Positions 17,118-26,641 are shown, numbered from the stretch's first letter. The stretch: 64,000 nucleotides of DNA from Bacillus dicomae (GCF_006494425.1 NZ_VHIV01000002.1:620001-684000); one strand, 5' to 3'. The notes: a model not told the origin generated them from the sequence alone. Program-made: numbers and translations.

Positions 17118-17146
17118 ATTATAACATTCAGTAACTTGCAACGCAA
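17118..17146 (-). promoter_or_regulatory. padR promoter
   Basis: On the minus strand TTGCGT (17141-17146) and TATAAT (17118-17123) have a 17-base spacer. The -35 lies inside the distal operator. Confidence 0.7.
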
Positions 17147-17155
17147 GTTACTGAA
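17127..17155. promoter_or_regulatory. PadR operator, distal copy
   Basis: TTCAGTAACTTGC and GCAAGTTACTGAA are perfect 13-base arms around AAC. It covers the -35 of padR and lies 65 bases before splB, so it could also influence splB. Confidence 0.8.
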
Positions 17156-17170
17156 GTGGAAAACTTTAAT

Positions 17171-17201
17171 GCGTGTTAATTTTTCAACGTTTCCCATACT
17201 A
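17171..17201 (+). promoter_or_regulatory. Possible forespore-type promoter of splB
   Basis: CATACTA (17195-17201) fits the -10 pattern of sigma-F/sigma-G promoters. The matching -35 (GCGTGTT near 17171) is a poor match, so this is weak. In B. subtilis the spl operon is sigma-G dependent. Confidence 0.3.
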
Positions 17202-17219
17202 ACGAGAGGAGGGAAGTGT

Positions 17220-18245
17220 ATGAAACCATTTATGCCAAAACTCGTTTACTTTGAACCGAAGGCACTTGAATATCCACTTGGAAAAGAGCTGTATGAGAAG
17301 TTTACGAAGATGGGACTAGAGATTCGTGAAACGACATCCCATAATCAAATTAGAAATTTGCCGGGTGAAAATGATTTGCAAAAGTATCGTAATGCAAAGG
17401 CGACACTTGTTGTTGGGGTGAGGAAGACGTTAAAGTTTGATACGTCGAAACCGTCAGCTGAATATGCAATTCCGCTTGCAACAGGATGTATGGGACATTG
17501 TCATTATTGTTATTTGCAGACGACACTTGGGAGTAAGCCTTACGTTCGTGTGTATGTGAATCTTGATGAAATATTTGAGAAAGCAAAGCAATATATGGAT
17601 GAAAGAGCACCTGAAATAACAAGGTTTGAAGCGGCTTGTACATCAGATATCGTTGGGATTGATCATTTAACACATGCGTTAAAGCGGGCGATCGAATTCA
17701 TTGGAGAAAGTGAGCATGGGCGTTTACGTTTCGTTACGAAGTATTCGCACGTTGATCATTTGTTAGATGCAAAACATAATGGGAAAACTCGTTTCAGGTT
17801 TAGTATTAACTCACGGTATGTAATTAAAAATTTTGAGCCAGGAACATCGCCGTTTGAAGAAAGAATTGAAGCTGCTCGTAAAGTAGCGGGCGCGGGTTAT
17901 CCACTTGGCTTTATAGTTGCGCCACTTTATATGCATGAAGGATGGGAAGAAGGATATCGTGAACTATTTGAGCGACTGTACAATGCATTAAAAGATTTAT
18001 CGATACCGAATTTAACATTTGAATTAATTCAACATCGCTTTACAAAACCAGCAAAAAAGGTCATTCAAGAACGTTATCCAAATTCGAAGCTTGAAATGGA
18101 TGAAGAGAAGCGTAAATATAAATGGGGACGATATGGCATCGGGAAATACGTATACAAAAAAGATGATGCGGAAGTATTGGAAGAAACGATTAGAGGATAT
18201 ATTCACCACTTTTTTCCGAACGCAGAAATTCAATATTTTACGTAA
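17220..18245 (+). CDS. splB: Spore photoproduct lyase
   Basis: This radical-SAM enzyme reverts the spore photoproduct (5-thyminyl-5,6-dihydrothymine) in DNA during germination. The 341-residue product has the cluster motif Cys90-x3-Cys94-x2-Cys97 (TGCMGHCHYC) and Cys140 in EAACTSD, the residue that donates the hydrogen atom. The ATG at 17220 follows GAGAGGAGGG; a longer frame beginning at 17052 crosses the PadR operators and is rejected. No splA is present. The gene is divergent from padR. Confidence 0.95.
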   Translation: MKPFMPKLVYFEPKALEYPLGKELYEKFTKMGLEIRETTSHNQIRNLPGENDLQKYRNAKATLVVGVRKTLKFDTSKPSAEYAIPLATGCMGHCHYCYLQTTLGSKPYVRVYVNLDEIFEKAKQYMDERAPEITRFEAACTSDIVGIDHLTHALKRAIEFIGESEHGRLRFVTKYSHVDHLLDAKHNGKTRFRFSINSRYVIKNFEPGTSPFEERIEAARKVAGAGYPLGFIVAPLYMHEGWEEGYRELFERLYNALKDLSIPNLTFELIQHRFTKPAKKVIQERYPNSKLEMDEEKRKYKWGRYGIGKYVYKKDDAEVLEETIRGYIHHFFPNAEIQYFT

Positions 18246-18276
18246 AAGGAACTTGTATTTAAAAGCAGGTTCTTTT
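18244..18276 (+). terminator. Likely terminator after splB
   Basis: AAAAGGAACTTG and CAGGTTCTTTT can pair with one bulge, with a T-rich stretch after. Confidence 0.55.
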
Positions 18277-18293
18277 CTCTTTTAGAGATTTAG

Positions 18294-18816
<523 letters not shown>

Positions 18817-18818
<2 letters not shown>

Positions 18819-18845
18819 GGGGAACGTATGCGTTTCCTTTTTTAT
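18817..18845 (+). terminator. Terminator after mntR
   Basis: AAGGGGAACG and CGTTTCCTTT pair around TATG, then T-rich sequence. It begins at the mntR stop. Confidence 0.8.
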
Positions 18846-18871
18846 TTTAATTCGAAAAGGATGGGAGAATT

Positions 18872-19534
18872 ATGAAAGCGATTATTTTTGATTTTGATGG
18901 ATTAATTGTGGACACAGAAACAATATGGTTTCACTCTTTCAGAGACACCGTTCGTGAGTATGGTGGGGAATTACCTTTAGAGGAATTTGCAAAATGTATT
19001 GGAACGACAGATGATGTACTGTATGCATATTTAAATGAACAATTAAAAGAGAAGTTTGATAAGCATGCATTAAAAGAAAAAGTGAAAACTTTACATAAAG
19101 AGAAAATGAAAATACCAGAAGCTCGTGATGGGGTAAAAGAATATTTGGAGGAAGCGAAAGAAATGGGATTGAAAATTGCATTAGCTTCCAGTTCATCTAG
19201 AGAATGGGTTATTCCTTTTTTGGAAGAGCTACAAATTCGAGATTATTTTGAAGTAATTAAAACGAGAGAAGATGTTGAGAAGGTAAAACCAGATCCAGCA
19301 CTTTATCAAATTGCAATAGAAGAGTTAGGGATTGATCCGTCTGAAGCTGTTGTATTTGAGGATTCATTAAACGGATTGAAAGCAGCGATTGCGGCAGGGT
19401 TAACGTGCGTTGTTGTACCGAATGATGTAACACGGAATTTACCCTTTGAAAATCATCACCTTCGAATTGAAAGTATGAAAGATAAAAGTTTGAAAGAAGT
19501 GCTTCAAAGTATAAAAAAAGACCGTATTTCCTAA
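18872..19534 (+). CDS. HAD-family phosphatase, beta-phosphoglucomutase-like
   Basis: This 220-residue HAD hydrolase has motif I DFDGLIVDTE (7-16) with nucleophile Asp7 and acid Asp9, motif II ALASSSSREW, motif III Lys in KVKPDPALY and motif IV FEDSLNGLKAA. The helical cap inserted after motif I places it with the beta-PGM/YhcW type. Its substrate is a sugar phosphate or another small phosphoester. It follows mntR after a terminator, so it has its own transcript. Confidence 0.88.
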   Translation: MKAIIFDFDGLIVDTETIWFHSFRDTVREYGGELPLEEFAKCIGTTDDVLYAYLNEQLKEKFDKHALKEKVKTLHKEKMKIPEARDGVKEYLEEAKEMGLKIALASSSSREWVIPFLEELQIRDYFEVIKTREDVEKVKPDPALYQIAIEELGIDPSEAVVFEDSLNGLKAAIAAGLTCVVVPNDVTRNLPFENHHLRIESMKDKSLKEVLQSIKKDRIS

Positions 19535-19557
19535 AAGGAAGCACGGTCTTTCTTTTT
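19517..19557. terminator. Bidirectional terminator
   Basis: AAAGACCGT and ACGGTCTTT pair, with a second stem TTTCCT/AGGAA nested inside. It covers the ends of the HAD gene and of convergent yqhP. Confidence 0.8.
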
Positions 19558-19932
19558 TGTCTTTTTACCTTCAATGACAGTTAAATGAGATTGTTTTCTT
19601 TTACGCTTCAAAGTGGAAGGAGTGCCTTTTTTCCCTTTGTCATTAGAAGCGTTTGATTTAAAGAAAGAATTGCTTAGGGGTGCTACATTTTGTTTCCCAT
19701 GTTTGCGGTTCGATTGTTTTGCAGCACGCTTATAAGAGCTTTGCGAATTTGCAGAACCACTAGAGTTTGTAAACATTTTGTAGAGTAAATAAAAGATACC
19801 AACGACAGCCAACATGATACCAATATTTCTTAATACTCCCATTGGATCTGTAATGACAGATGAAACAAGGCCGAATATTGCTAATCCGATAATAAGCACA
19901 AATATAGCGAAAGTAAACGAACGACCGTTCAT
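19531..19932 (-). CDS. yqhP: YqhP-like membrane protein (SA1362 family)
   Basis: This 133-residue protein has two transmembrane helices (about 6-24 and 33-54) followed by a strongly basic, Ser/Lys-rich tail (KRAAKQSNRKHGKQ, LKRKRKQSH). The position beside yqhQ and the two-helix-plus-basic-tail form match YqhP of B. subtilis. The ATG at 19932 follows AGGAGGTG; a GTG nine bases upstream overlaps that site. The function is unknown. Confidence 0.78.
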   Translation of the reverse strand: MNGRSFTFAIFVLIIGLAIFGLVSSVITDPMGVLRNIGIMLAVVGIFYLLYKMFTNSSGSANSQSSYKRAAKQSNRKHGKQNVAPLSNSFFKSNASNDKGKKGTPSTLKRKRKQSHLTVIEGKKTKKKDRASF

Positions 19933-20011
19933 AAGGAACACCTCCTAAAAACATATATTAAAAATAGTATATTAACGATGAGGAAAGGAGTTGAACACCA
20001 TTTTTAAATAA

Positions 20012-20932
20012 TTATTGTTTGTTTTCTAAACGTAATAATTCTTCAAACGATGCAATGGCTACTTCCACTTGATCATCTGTTGGTTCTTTCGTTGTTAATA
20101 GTTGTAGCCATAATCCGGGATATCCAAGTATGCGTAATACTGGAATGTCGCGTAATCGATTCGTAAATTGTAACACTTCAAAAGAAATGCCGAGAACGAC
20201 TGGAATTAATAAAATTCGGTTTACGACTCTGGCCCAAAGTGGATCTGTAGGGACAAGGAAATAAACAAACATTCCAATAATGACTGTAAATATAATAAAG
20301 CTACTGCCACAACGATAATGAAGGCGAGTTTGTTTTTGCACATTTTCTACAGTCATTGGAAGATTATTCTCATAGGCATTAATTACTTTATGCTCCGCAC
20401 CATGGTACTGAAATACCCGCTTAATAAGTGGGGTTAAAGAAATAAAGTATATATAGCTCAATAATAGCATGAGCTTAATGACACTTTCGACAATGATTTG
20501 CCCTGTATGAGAGGGGAAAATCGGTCTCGTTAATTCAGCTAGTAGTGCAGGAACTGCTGTGAAAATGACTTTACCAAATATGAAAGATAAAACGCCAACT
20601 GCTGCAACTCCTAATACCATCGTTAATTTCGATTGTTCTTCTTTGTTATTTGCGATTTGTTCGTCTTCTTCGGGGTGGACATCAAATCGTTCTGAAGCAA
20701 AGTTTAAATGTTTTGCCCCGTTCGCGCTTGCATCCACAATAGCGGCAATCCCTCGTAAAAATGGAATTTTTTTTAGGATAGATAATGCTTTATTACGAAC
20801 GCGTGGTAATCGATAAAATTCAATCGATTTATCTTTGCGACGAACCGCTGTAACAGTATATTCTCTACCGCCAAACATAACTCCTTCTATGACTGCTTGC
20901 CCGCCATATATTTGTTTTGACTCTTCTGCCAT
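20012..20932 (-). CDS. yqhQ: YqhQ, DUF1385 membrane protein
   Basis: This 306-residue protein begins MAEESKQIYGGQAVIEGVMF, the N-terminal signature of DUF1385. It contains the conserved QYHGAEHKVINAYE block (about 190-205) and several transmembrane helices. The start at 21022 in the same frame would add 30 residues with no match in the family. The function is unknown. It is transcribed away from yqhR, as in B. subtilis. Confidence 0.9.
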   Translation of the reverse strand: MAEESKQIYGGQAVIEGVMFGGREYTVTAVRRKDKSIEFYRLPRVRNKALSILKKIPFLRGIAAIVDASANGAKHLNFASERFDVHPEEDEQIANNKEEQSKLTMVLGVAAVGVLSFIFGKVIFTAVPALLAELTRPIFPSHTGQIIVESVIKLMLLLSYIYFISLTPLIKRVFQYHGAEHKVINAYENNLPMTVENVQKQTRLHYRCGSSFIIFTVIIGMFVYFLVPTDPLWARVVNRILLIPVVLGISFEVLQFTNRLRDIPVLRILGYPGLWLQLLTTKEPTDDQVEVAIASFEELLRLENKQ

Positions 20933-21176
20933 GTTAACACCAACCTGTATTTGTTTCTCTCTTATGTAGAAAAAGAGGCAATTGTCATACTGGGTTCTGT
21001 CATTTTGAAATAAGACAATCACCGAGTTTCCTTTATTTTATCGACAAATACAAGTATATGACAAGGAAAAATGTTACGAGAGTCGGACATTTCTTATTCT
21101 TTTTATAGACAAATTTCGCAGTATTTAAACATGGTTCAAAATAGTTTCGGGCATACTATTGAGCGGAGGTGTTGAT

Positions 21177-21665
21177 GTGAGTCAAGAACAATTAGGAACA
21201 AGGAATTTTGTACAAATTGGTTTGTTTGGTGGACTCTTTTGGGGAGGAATATGGTATTTCCTTCATATATTTTCATTTACAGAAGCCGGACCGAACTATT
21301 TACTTTTACCATTTGCCTTTGGAAGCTGGAAAGAAGGGGTATGGGGCAATGTGTCAGGAATTGTTTGTATGGGACTACTTTCGATTTTAATTGCCTTTTT
21401 ATATAAAGAGTTTTTGGCAAAGTTTGAAGGAATTCTTCCAGGGATGATTTATGGTTTATTTTGGTGGGCGTTATTATTTTTCGGAGTAGGGTTAATAGCG
21501 CCTGCTATTAAAAGTGCACTCCATTTACCAAAAGAAACACTTGTGACGACGATATGCATTTTTATATTGTATGGTGTATTTATAGCATACTCTGTTTCTT
21601 ACGCAGTAAATAACAATAAGGCCGAGCGAGAAGGAGAAGAGAAGACAAACTATTCAAATAAGTAA
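21177..21665 (+). CDS. yqhR: YqhR-like membrane protein
   Basis: This 162-residue protein has four transmembrane helices (from FVQIGLFGGLFWGGIWYF onward) and a short acidic/basic tail. It starts at GTG 21177 after GGAGGTG; a TTG at 21159 includes that site within the coding region. The position between yqhQ and aroQ identifies it. The function is unknown. Confidence 0.82.
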   Translation: MSQEQLGTRNFVQIGLFGGLFWGGIWYFLHIFSFTEAGPNYLLLPFAFGSWKEGVWGNVSGIVCMGLLSILIAFLYKEFLAKFEGILPGMIYGLFWWALLFFGVGLIAPAIKSALHLPKETLVTTICIFILYGVFIAYSVSYAVNNNKAEREGEEKTNYSNK

Positions 21666-21717
21666 CTCCTATGTTAAAATGTTGTATAGACATTTAATAT
21701 TAAGGAGTTTTAAGCAT

Positions 21718-22158
21718 ATGAAAAAGGTACTCCTCGTAAACGGTCCTAACCTAAATCGCCTCGGTGTCAGGGAGGTAAATGTATATGGAAAGGGCACGCT
21801 AGCGACACTTGAAGCAGATATGAAGCAAGAAGCAGAAACAATGGGAGTGGAGTTAGAATGTTTCCAATCGAATCATGAAGGTGCGATTATCGATCGTATT
21901 CATGAGGCGGAAGATATATATGAAGGGATCATTTTAAATCCTGGAGCATTTACGCATTATAGCTATGCGATTCGAGATGCAATTGCGAGCATTTCGATTC
22001 CTGTTATTGAAGTACATATTTCTAACATTCACCAGCGTGAGTCGTTCCGTCACGAATCTGTGACGGCAGCTGTTTGTGCGGGACAAATTGTTGGATTTGG
22101 TTTTTATGGCTATAAGTTAGCGTTATTTGCATTAATGGAGAAATTGAGGGAGGCATAA
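21718..22158 (+). CDS. aroQ: Type II 3-dehydroquinate dehydratase
   Basis: This enzyme dehydrates 3-dehydroquinate in the shikimate pathway. The 146-residue product has the type II length and motifs: LLVNGPNLNRLGVRE (4-18), FQSNHEGAIIDRIHEA with Asn and His binding residues, NPGAFTHYSYAIRDAI and EVHISNIHQRESFRH with catalytic His. The ATG at 21718 follows AAGGAG; a longer frame from 21679 lacks a site. It is likely in one transcript with the peptidase and efp. Confidence 0.96.
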   Translation: MKKVLLVNGPNLNRLGVREVNVYGKGTLATLEADMKQEAETMGVELECFQSNHEGAIIDRIHEAEDIYEGIILNPGAFTHYSYAIRDAIASISIPVIEVHISNIHQRESFRHESVTAAVCAGQIVGFGFYGYKLALFALMEKLREA

Positions 22159-22162
22159 AGTA

Positions 22163-23224
22163 ATGGAGAAAATCGAAAGATTAAGAAGTGCATTTGATGA
22201 GACTGGTATTGACGGTATTTTGTTAACAAATGAACATAGTCGTAGATATATGGCTAACTTTACAGGAACAGCCGGTGTTGTACTGATTTCGAAAAATCGT
22301 GCTCAGTTTATTACAGATTTCCGTTACGTAGAGCAGGCTAGTAAACAAGCGGTTGGATACGAGATTGTACAGCATGCAGGATTAATTATCGATGAAGTTG
22401 CAAAGCAAGTGAAAGAACTAGGAATTCAAAAGCTTGGCTTTGAGCAAGATACTCTTACATATAGTTCTTATTCAGCTCATAAAGAAGCGATCGATGCTGA
22501 ATTTATCCCAACTTCTGGGCTTGTAGAAAAGTTACGCTTGATAAAGACTGATTCAGAGATTAAGATATTAAAGGAAGCTGCACAGATTGCAGATGCTGCC
22601 TTTGAACATATTCTATCATTCATTCGCCCGGGAGTATCTGAAATTGAAGTGTCAAATGAACTTGAATTTTTCATGAGAAAACAAGGAGCAACATCTTCTT
22701 CGTTTGATATTATCGTTGCTTCAGGTCTTCGTTCGGCATTACCGCACGGCGTGGCATCTGAAAAAGTGATAGAAACAGGAGATTTCGTTACATTAGACTT
22801 CGGCGCTTATTACAAAGGATATTGCTCTGATATTACTCGTACGATCGCAGTTGGTGAACCATCTGATAAATTGAAAGAAATTTATAATATCGTTTTAGAA
22901 GCACAACTACGTGGTGTAAACGGTATTAAAGCTGGTTTAACTGGCCGTGAAGCGGATGCATTAACGCGCGATTACATAACGGAAAAAGGATATGGTGAAT
23001 ACTTTGGACACTCTACTGGTCATGGAATCGGTCTTGAAATCCATGAAGCACCAGGTTTAGCGTTCCGTTCTGATACAGTTCTTGAACCAGGTATGGCTGT
23101 AACAGTAGAACCAGGTATTTATATTCCAGGTATTGGCGGCGTACGTATTGAAGATGATATCATTGTAACAAGTGAAGGTAATGAAGTAATTACGAAATCA
23201 CCAAAAGAACTTATTATTTTGTAA
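22163..23224 (+). CDS. papA: Xaa-Pro dipeptidase (M24)
   Basis: This is a 353-residue M24 metallopeptidase, the YqhT/PapA orthologue. It has an N-terminal creatinase-like domain (1-125) and a C-terminal pita-bread domain with the metal ligands Asp (TLDFGAYYKGYCSD), Asp (SDITRT), His (GHGIGLEIHE), Glu (VEPGIY) and Glu (GVRIEDDI). It cleaves peptides with proline in second position. It starts four bases after the aroQ stop and precedes efp by 21 bases, an order shared with many Firmicutes. Confidence 0.94.
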   Translation: MEKIERLRSAFDETGIDGILLTNEHSRRYMANFTGTAGVVLISKNRAQFITDFRYVEQASKQAVGYEIVQHAGLIIDEVAKQVKELGIQKLGFEQDTLTYSSYSAHKEAIDAEFIPTSGLVEKLRLIKTDSEIKILKEAAQIADAAFEHILSFIRPGVSEIEVSNELEFFMRKQGATSSSFDIIVASGLRSALPHGVASEKVIETGDFVTLDFGAYYKGYCSDITRTIAVGEPSDKLKEIYNIVLEAQLRGVNGIKAGLTGREADALTRDYITEKGYGEYFGHSTGHGIGLEIHEAPGLAFRSDTVLEPGMAVTVEPGIYIPGIGGVRIEDDIIVTSEGNEVITKSPKELIIL

Positions 23225-23245
23225 TACACAGGAGGATTTTTTTAC

Positions 23246-23803
23246 ATGATTTCAGTAAACGATTTTCGTACAGGTTTAACAATTTCAGTGGATAATAGCC
23301 TTTGGCAAGTACTTGATTTCCAACACGTAAAGCCAGGTAAAGGTGCTGCATTCGTTCGTTCTAAACTACGTAACCTTCGCACAGGTTCTGTTCAAGAGAA
23401 AACATTCCGTGCTGGTGAAAAAGTAGAAAAAGCACATATCGAAAACCGTCGTATGCAATACTTATACGCAAGCGGTGAGGCTCACGTATTTATGGATAAC
23501 GGAACTTATGAGCAAATCGAACTTGGTGAAAAACAAATCGAGCGCGAACTTAAATTCCTAAAAGAAAACATGGAAGTATCTATTATGACTTACCAAGGCG
23601 AAGTACTTGGTGTTGAACTTCCAAACACAGTTGAATTACAAGTTACAGAAACAGAGCCAGGTATTAAAGGAGATACAGCTTCTAACGTAACAAAACCAGC
23701 TACATTAGAAACTGGTCTTGTTGTACAAGTACCAATCTTCATTAACGAAGGCGAAATGCTTATCATCAACACTGGTGAAGGTAAATACGTTTCTCGTGCA
23801 TAG
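23246..23803 (+). CDS. efp: Elongation factor P
   Basis: EF-P relieves ribosome stalling at proline stretches. The 185-residue product has the three-domain length. The modification loop [10 protein letters not shown] carries Lys32, which is modified post-translationally in Bacillus. The end [16 protein letters not shown] matches the C-terminal OB domain. The site AGGAGG is strong. A perfect terminator starts at its stop. Confidence 0.97.
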   Translation: MISVNDFRTGLTISVDNSLWQVLDFQHVKPGKGAAFVRSKLRNLRTGSVQEKTFRAGEKVEKAHIENRRMQYLYASGEAHVFMDNGTYEQIELGEKQIERELKFLKENMEVSIMTYQGEVLGVELPNTVELQVTETEPGIKGDTASNVTKPATLETGLVVQVPIFINEGEMLIINTGEGKYVSRA

Positions 23804-23840
23804 TAAAAAAGCACTCGTGATGATCACGAGTGCTTTTTTT
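23804..23840. terminator. Terminator after efp
   Basis: AAAAAAGCACTCGTGA and TCACGAGTGCTTTTTT are perfect arms around TGA. T runs occur on both strands, so it also serves the convergent gene. Confidence 0.93.
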
Positions 23841-24141
23841 ATAGAAAATAGGGCAGATAATAAATAGTAGTTATTATAAAACTGAAAGCTGTAAGACTAG
23901 CAGCACCTGTTGTATAAGGACCCCATGTCATTTGAAAAGGTTTTACCGTACCTGTTTTATATATAGTGTGATCAATGTTGTTATTTTGGTTTATATTTAA
24001 AGCAATGAGCCAAATTGCCCCGAATATCGCTAAACTACCAAGGAAAAAAGCCTCCATAAATGACCAGCCGACCAATAATGAAAAAAGATAAATAAGAGCT
24101 AATTCTACTACAACGGTTAAACTAATTTTTAATACCTTCAT
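23839..24141 (-). CDS. Small membrane protein
   Basis: This 100-residue protein starts MKVLKISLTVVVELALIY and has about three transmembrane helices (5-25, 29-48, 78-98) and a polar NINQNNNIDHT loop. The ATG at 24141 follows GAGGGGGG. A longer frame reaching 24201 overlaps the preceding acetyltransferase and is rejected. It is probably co-transcribed with that gene. No family is recognised. Confidence 0.65.
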   Translation of the reverse strand: MKVLKISLTVVVELALIYLFSLLVGWSFMEAFFLGSLAIFGAIWLIALNINQNNNIDHTIYKTGTVKPFQMTWGPYTTGAASLTAFSFIITTIYYLPYFL

Positions 24142-24157
24142 ATTTCCCCCCCTCAAT

Positions 24158-24700
24158 TTATAAGTCCAGCCAATGTAAAAAGTTCTCGCGTGATACGACA
24201 TGCAGTACGCAAGGTGATTTTACTTCTTTCTCTAATGCAACATGTTCATTCGGAAACTTAGCCTCCACATGCAATGAGATATAAGGCAGTTTCTCTTGTG
24301 CTTTTAACGAGCGGATATTATTCGTTTTAGCACCAGCAAATACATATGTAAGTTGTAAGTCTAAAAAAGCGATTTTGAAAAATTCTTTTTTTGCAGCTTC
24401 ATTATATCCCTTCCCCCAGTACGGATATCCGAGCCAACTACCAATGTGAGATTGTTTCTTTTCATAATTAATATGTTTAAGTGTGGTGAGACCAATTATT
24501 TCATTTTCTTCATTTACAATCATTCTCGATAAAGACCTCTTTTTGCGTTCTTCTTCTATTGCGAAAAGAAGGAATGCTTTTGTGTCTTCAATTTTTTCTA
24601 CTTTTATTCCTAATGCATTTTTTACATGTGGATCCCTCGATAGCTCAAAAATTACATTTGCATAGCGTAAATCGAGTGGTACTAAAGTAATGTGTTGCAC
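24158..24700 (-). CDS. GNAT-family N-acetyltransferase
   Basis: This 180-residue protein has the GNAT fold of the RimJ/RimL type: IVNEENEIIGLTTL, GSWLGYPYWGKGYNEAAKKEFFKIAF with the acetyl-CoA loop (YWGKGYNEAA) and TNNIRSLKAQEKL. Such enzymes acetylate amino groups of small molecules or protein N termini. It starts at GTG after GGGGTATAGAC, which is a fair site. The substrate is unknown. Confidence 0.82.
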   Translation of the reverse strand: MQHITLVPLDLRYANVIFELSRDPHVKNALGIKVEKIEDTKAFLLFAIEEERKKRSLSRMIVNEENEIIGLTTLKHINYEKKQSHIGSWLGYPYWGKGYNEAAKKEFFKIAFLDLQLTYVFAGAKTNNIRSLKAQEKLPYISLHVEAKFPNEHVALEKEVKSPCVLHVVSRENFLHWLDL

Positions 24701-24881
24701 CGTCTATACCCCTTTTAAATTAAATATACCATAAATTAATAAGAATATTCAGATTTAATAAAAGTGTTAAAGAAAAAAATTATGTTTTACTTCTGAAATA
24801 GACAACCCCTGCATATGGTTGTACAAATATATTCTTTTTTTGAATATGAAATTAGTAACCGTTACGGGAGAAGGTGGGAGA

Positions 24882-25163
24882 ATGAAACAGTGGCTAGCGG
24901 CAATGGAAACATCCGTGCTTGTAATGGGGTTACTTCGGTTGTTTTCAGGTAGCGCGGAAATATTCGCCGCTTTGCTTATGCTTTATGTGAATGATGCGAA
25001 GAAAGCATTGTTTATAAATGGTATGTTGGCGTTTGTTGGACCGACCGTATTAATTTTAACAATGACAATAGGTATAGCGAGTGTGGCAAGCGAGATTTCT
25101 TTTTTGAAACTCTTTTTTCTAGCGCTTGGAATTGGCTGCATTTTTATCGCGTTGTTGAAATAA
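24882..25163 (+). CDS. yqhV: YqhV-like membrane protein
   Basis: This 93-residue protein has three hydrophobic helices (about 8-30, 41-60, 70-91). The length and position immediately before spoIIIAA match YqhV of B. subtilis. The ATG at 24882 follows GGGAGAAGGTGGGAG; a start at 24819 would add 21 residues without a site. A function in sporulation is possible from position only. Confidence 0.82.
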   Translation: MKQWLAAMETSVLVMGLLRLFSGSAEIFAALLMLYVNDAKKALFINGMLAFVGPTVLILTMTIGIASVASEISFLKLFFLALGIGCIFIALLK

Positions 25164-25191
25164 GGAAGTCGAGTATAGTGGGGAGAAGCTG

Positions 25192-26118
25192 ATGAAAGAA
25201 GTATTAGAAGTTTTACCGAAAACGATGAAGCAGTTAGTGGAGAGTTGTAAGTGGTGCGATGCTCTAGAGGAAATTCGTGTTCGAATTGGAAGACCGCTAG
25301 AGTGTATTGCTCATGGTGAAGTGTTTTTTTATGACTATATCGTTACAGCAGAGGATGCTATTTACTTATTGAATAAATTAAGTCAATTCTCAATTTATAC
25401 GATGGAAGAGGAATTAAAGCGTGGGTATGTGACACTCCGAGGAGGGCATAGAATCGGCTTAGCAGGAAAAGTCATTACAGAAAAAAGCACAGTGAAAATG
25501 ATTCGAGATGTCTCTTCCTTTAATATTCGTATCGCTCGTCAAAAAATAGGAATTGCTGAACCGCTTTTGCCTTATTTGTATGAATCACGATGGTTAAACA
25601 CGATGGTAATTGGCCCACCGCAAACGGGGAAAACAACACTTTTAAGGGATGTAGCACGCTGCATGAGTCAAGGGGTAAGTGCTTCGGAAATTCCTTCTTG
25701 TAAAGTGGGGATTGTTGATGAACGGTCAGAAATTGCTGGCTGCGTGAAAGGTATCCCGCAATATGAATTCGGCACACGAGTAGATGTGTTAGACGCATGT
25801 CCAAAAGCTGAAGGAATGATGATGATGATTCGTTCTATGAGCCCAGACATTTTGATTGTAGATGAAATTGGACGTAAAGAAGATAGTGAAGCAATTGTGG
25901 AGGCGGTGCATGCAGGGGTTCAGCTTTTCATAAGTGCACATGGATATTCCTATGAAGATGTTGTGAAGCGGCCATCATTACAGGCAGTGCTAGAACTTGG
26001 TGTATTTGATAGGTTTGTAGAATTGTCAAAAGCAAGAGGTCCAGGGACAGTAATGCAAGTGAAAGATAAATATGGAAAATCAGTGTTGCCTCATAGAAAG
26101 GCGCAGGGTATATGGTGA
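25192..26118 (+). CDS. spoIIIAA: Stage III sporulation protein AA, ATPase
   Basis: This is the secretion-type ATPase of the SpoIIIA-SpoIIQ channel, made in the mother cell. The 308-residue product has Walker A GPPQTGKT (141-148) and Walker B DILIVDEIG (219-227), with RGGHRIGL upstream and RGPGTV near the end. It overlaps spoIIIAB by seven bases. The operon is sigma-E controlled in B. subtilis; I could not define that promoter here. Confidence 0.97.
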   Translation: MKEVLEVLPKTMKQLVESCKWCDALEEIRVRIGRPLECIAHGEVFFYDYIVTAEDAIYLLNKLSQFSIYTMEEELKRGYVTLRGGHRIGLAGKVITEKSTVKMIRDVSSFNIRIARQKIGIAEPLLPYLYESRWLNTMVIGPPQTGKTTLLRDVARCMSQGVSASEIPSCKVGIVDERSEIAGCVKGIPQYEFGTRVDVLDACPKAEGMMMMIRSMSPDILIVDEIGRKEDSEAIVEAVHAGVQLFISAHGYSYEDVVKRPSLQAVLELGVFDRFVELSKARGPGTVMQVKDKYGKSVLPHRKAQGIW

Positions 26119-26627
26119 AAATATTTGGTGCAGTGTTAATCGTTGCGGTCAGCACCTTTTTCGGGTTTTCATACGCTAAAAGATACAGTGAGAGACCAAG
26201 GCAACTTAGATTATTAAAAGCGGCACTTCAATCATTAGAGGCAGAAATTATGTATGGACATACACCTTTATCTGAAGCAGCTGAGCGATTAGTAAAACAA
26301 ATGCCAAAGCCACTTAATTGGATATTTCAAAGTTTCGCTCGAAAGTTAGAAAGCGGAGAACAAACTGTAAGAGAAGCATGGATAGATAGTTTGAAAGAAA
26401 ATTGGAAGCTAACAGCATTTCAACAAACTGAGTACGAGATTTTGCAGCAATTTGGTGAAACGCTCGGACAACATGATCGTGAATCACAACAAAAACATAT
26501 TCGCTTATGTATTACACATTTAGAGAGAGAAGAAGAAGAAGCGAAAGCATTACAACAGCAATACGAAAAAATGATCAAGAGCTTAGGGGTACTAGCGGGG
26601 CTACTTATCGTAATTTTACTGCTATAG
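26112..26627 (+). CDS. spoIIIAB: Stage III sporulation protein AB
   Basis: This 171-residue protein has N- and C-terminal transmembrane helices around a soluble helical domain and resembles GspF-like secretion proteins. GFSYAKRYSERPRQLRLLK near the start and LGVLAGLLIVILLL at the end match SpoIIIAB. It works with the SpoIIIAA ATPase in the mother-cell membrane. The start lies inside the end of spoIIIAA, so translation is coupled. Confidence 0.95.
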   Translation: MVKIFGAVLIVAVSTFFGFSYAKRYSERPRQLRLLKAALQSLEAEIMYGHTPLSEAAERLVKQMPKPLNWIFQSFARKLESGEQTVREAWIDSLKENWKLTAFQQTEYEILQQFGETLGQHDRESQQKHIRLCITHLEREEEEAKALQQQYEKMIKSLGVLAGLLIVILLL

Positions 26628-26641
26628 GAGGGAGAAAGGCG

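Noticed and set aside
17052-17219. Upstream extension of splB to 17052
   Set aside because: The added part covers the PadR operators and promoter and is not part of the family; the ATG at 17220 has a strong ribosome site.
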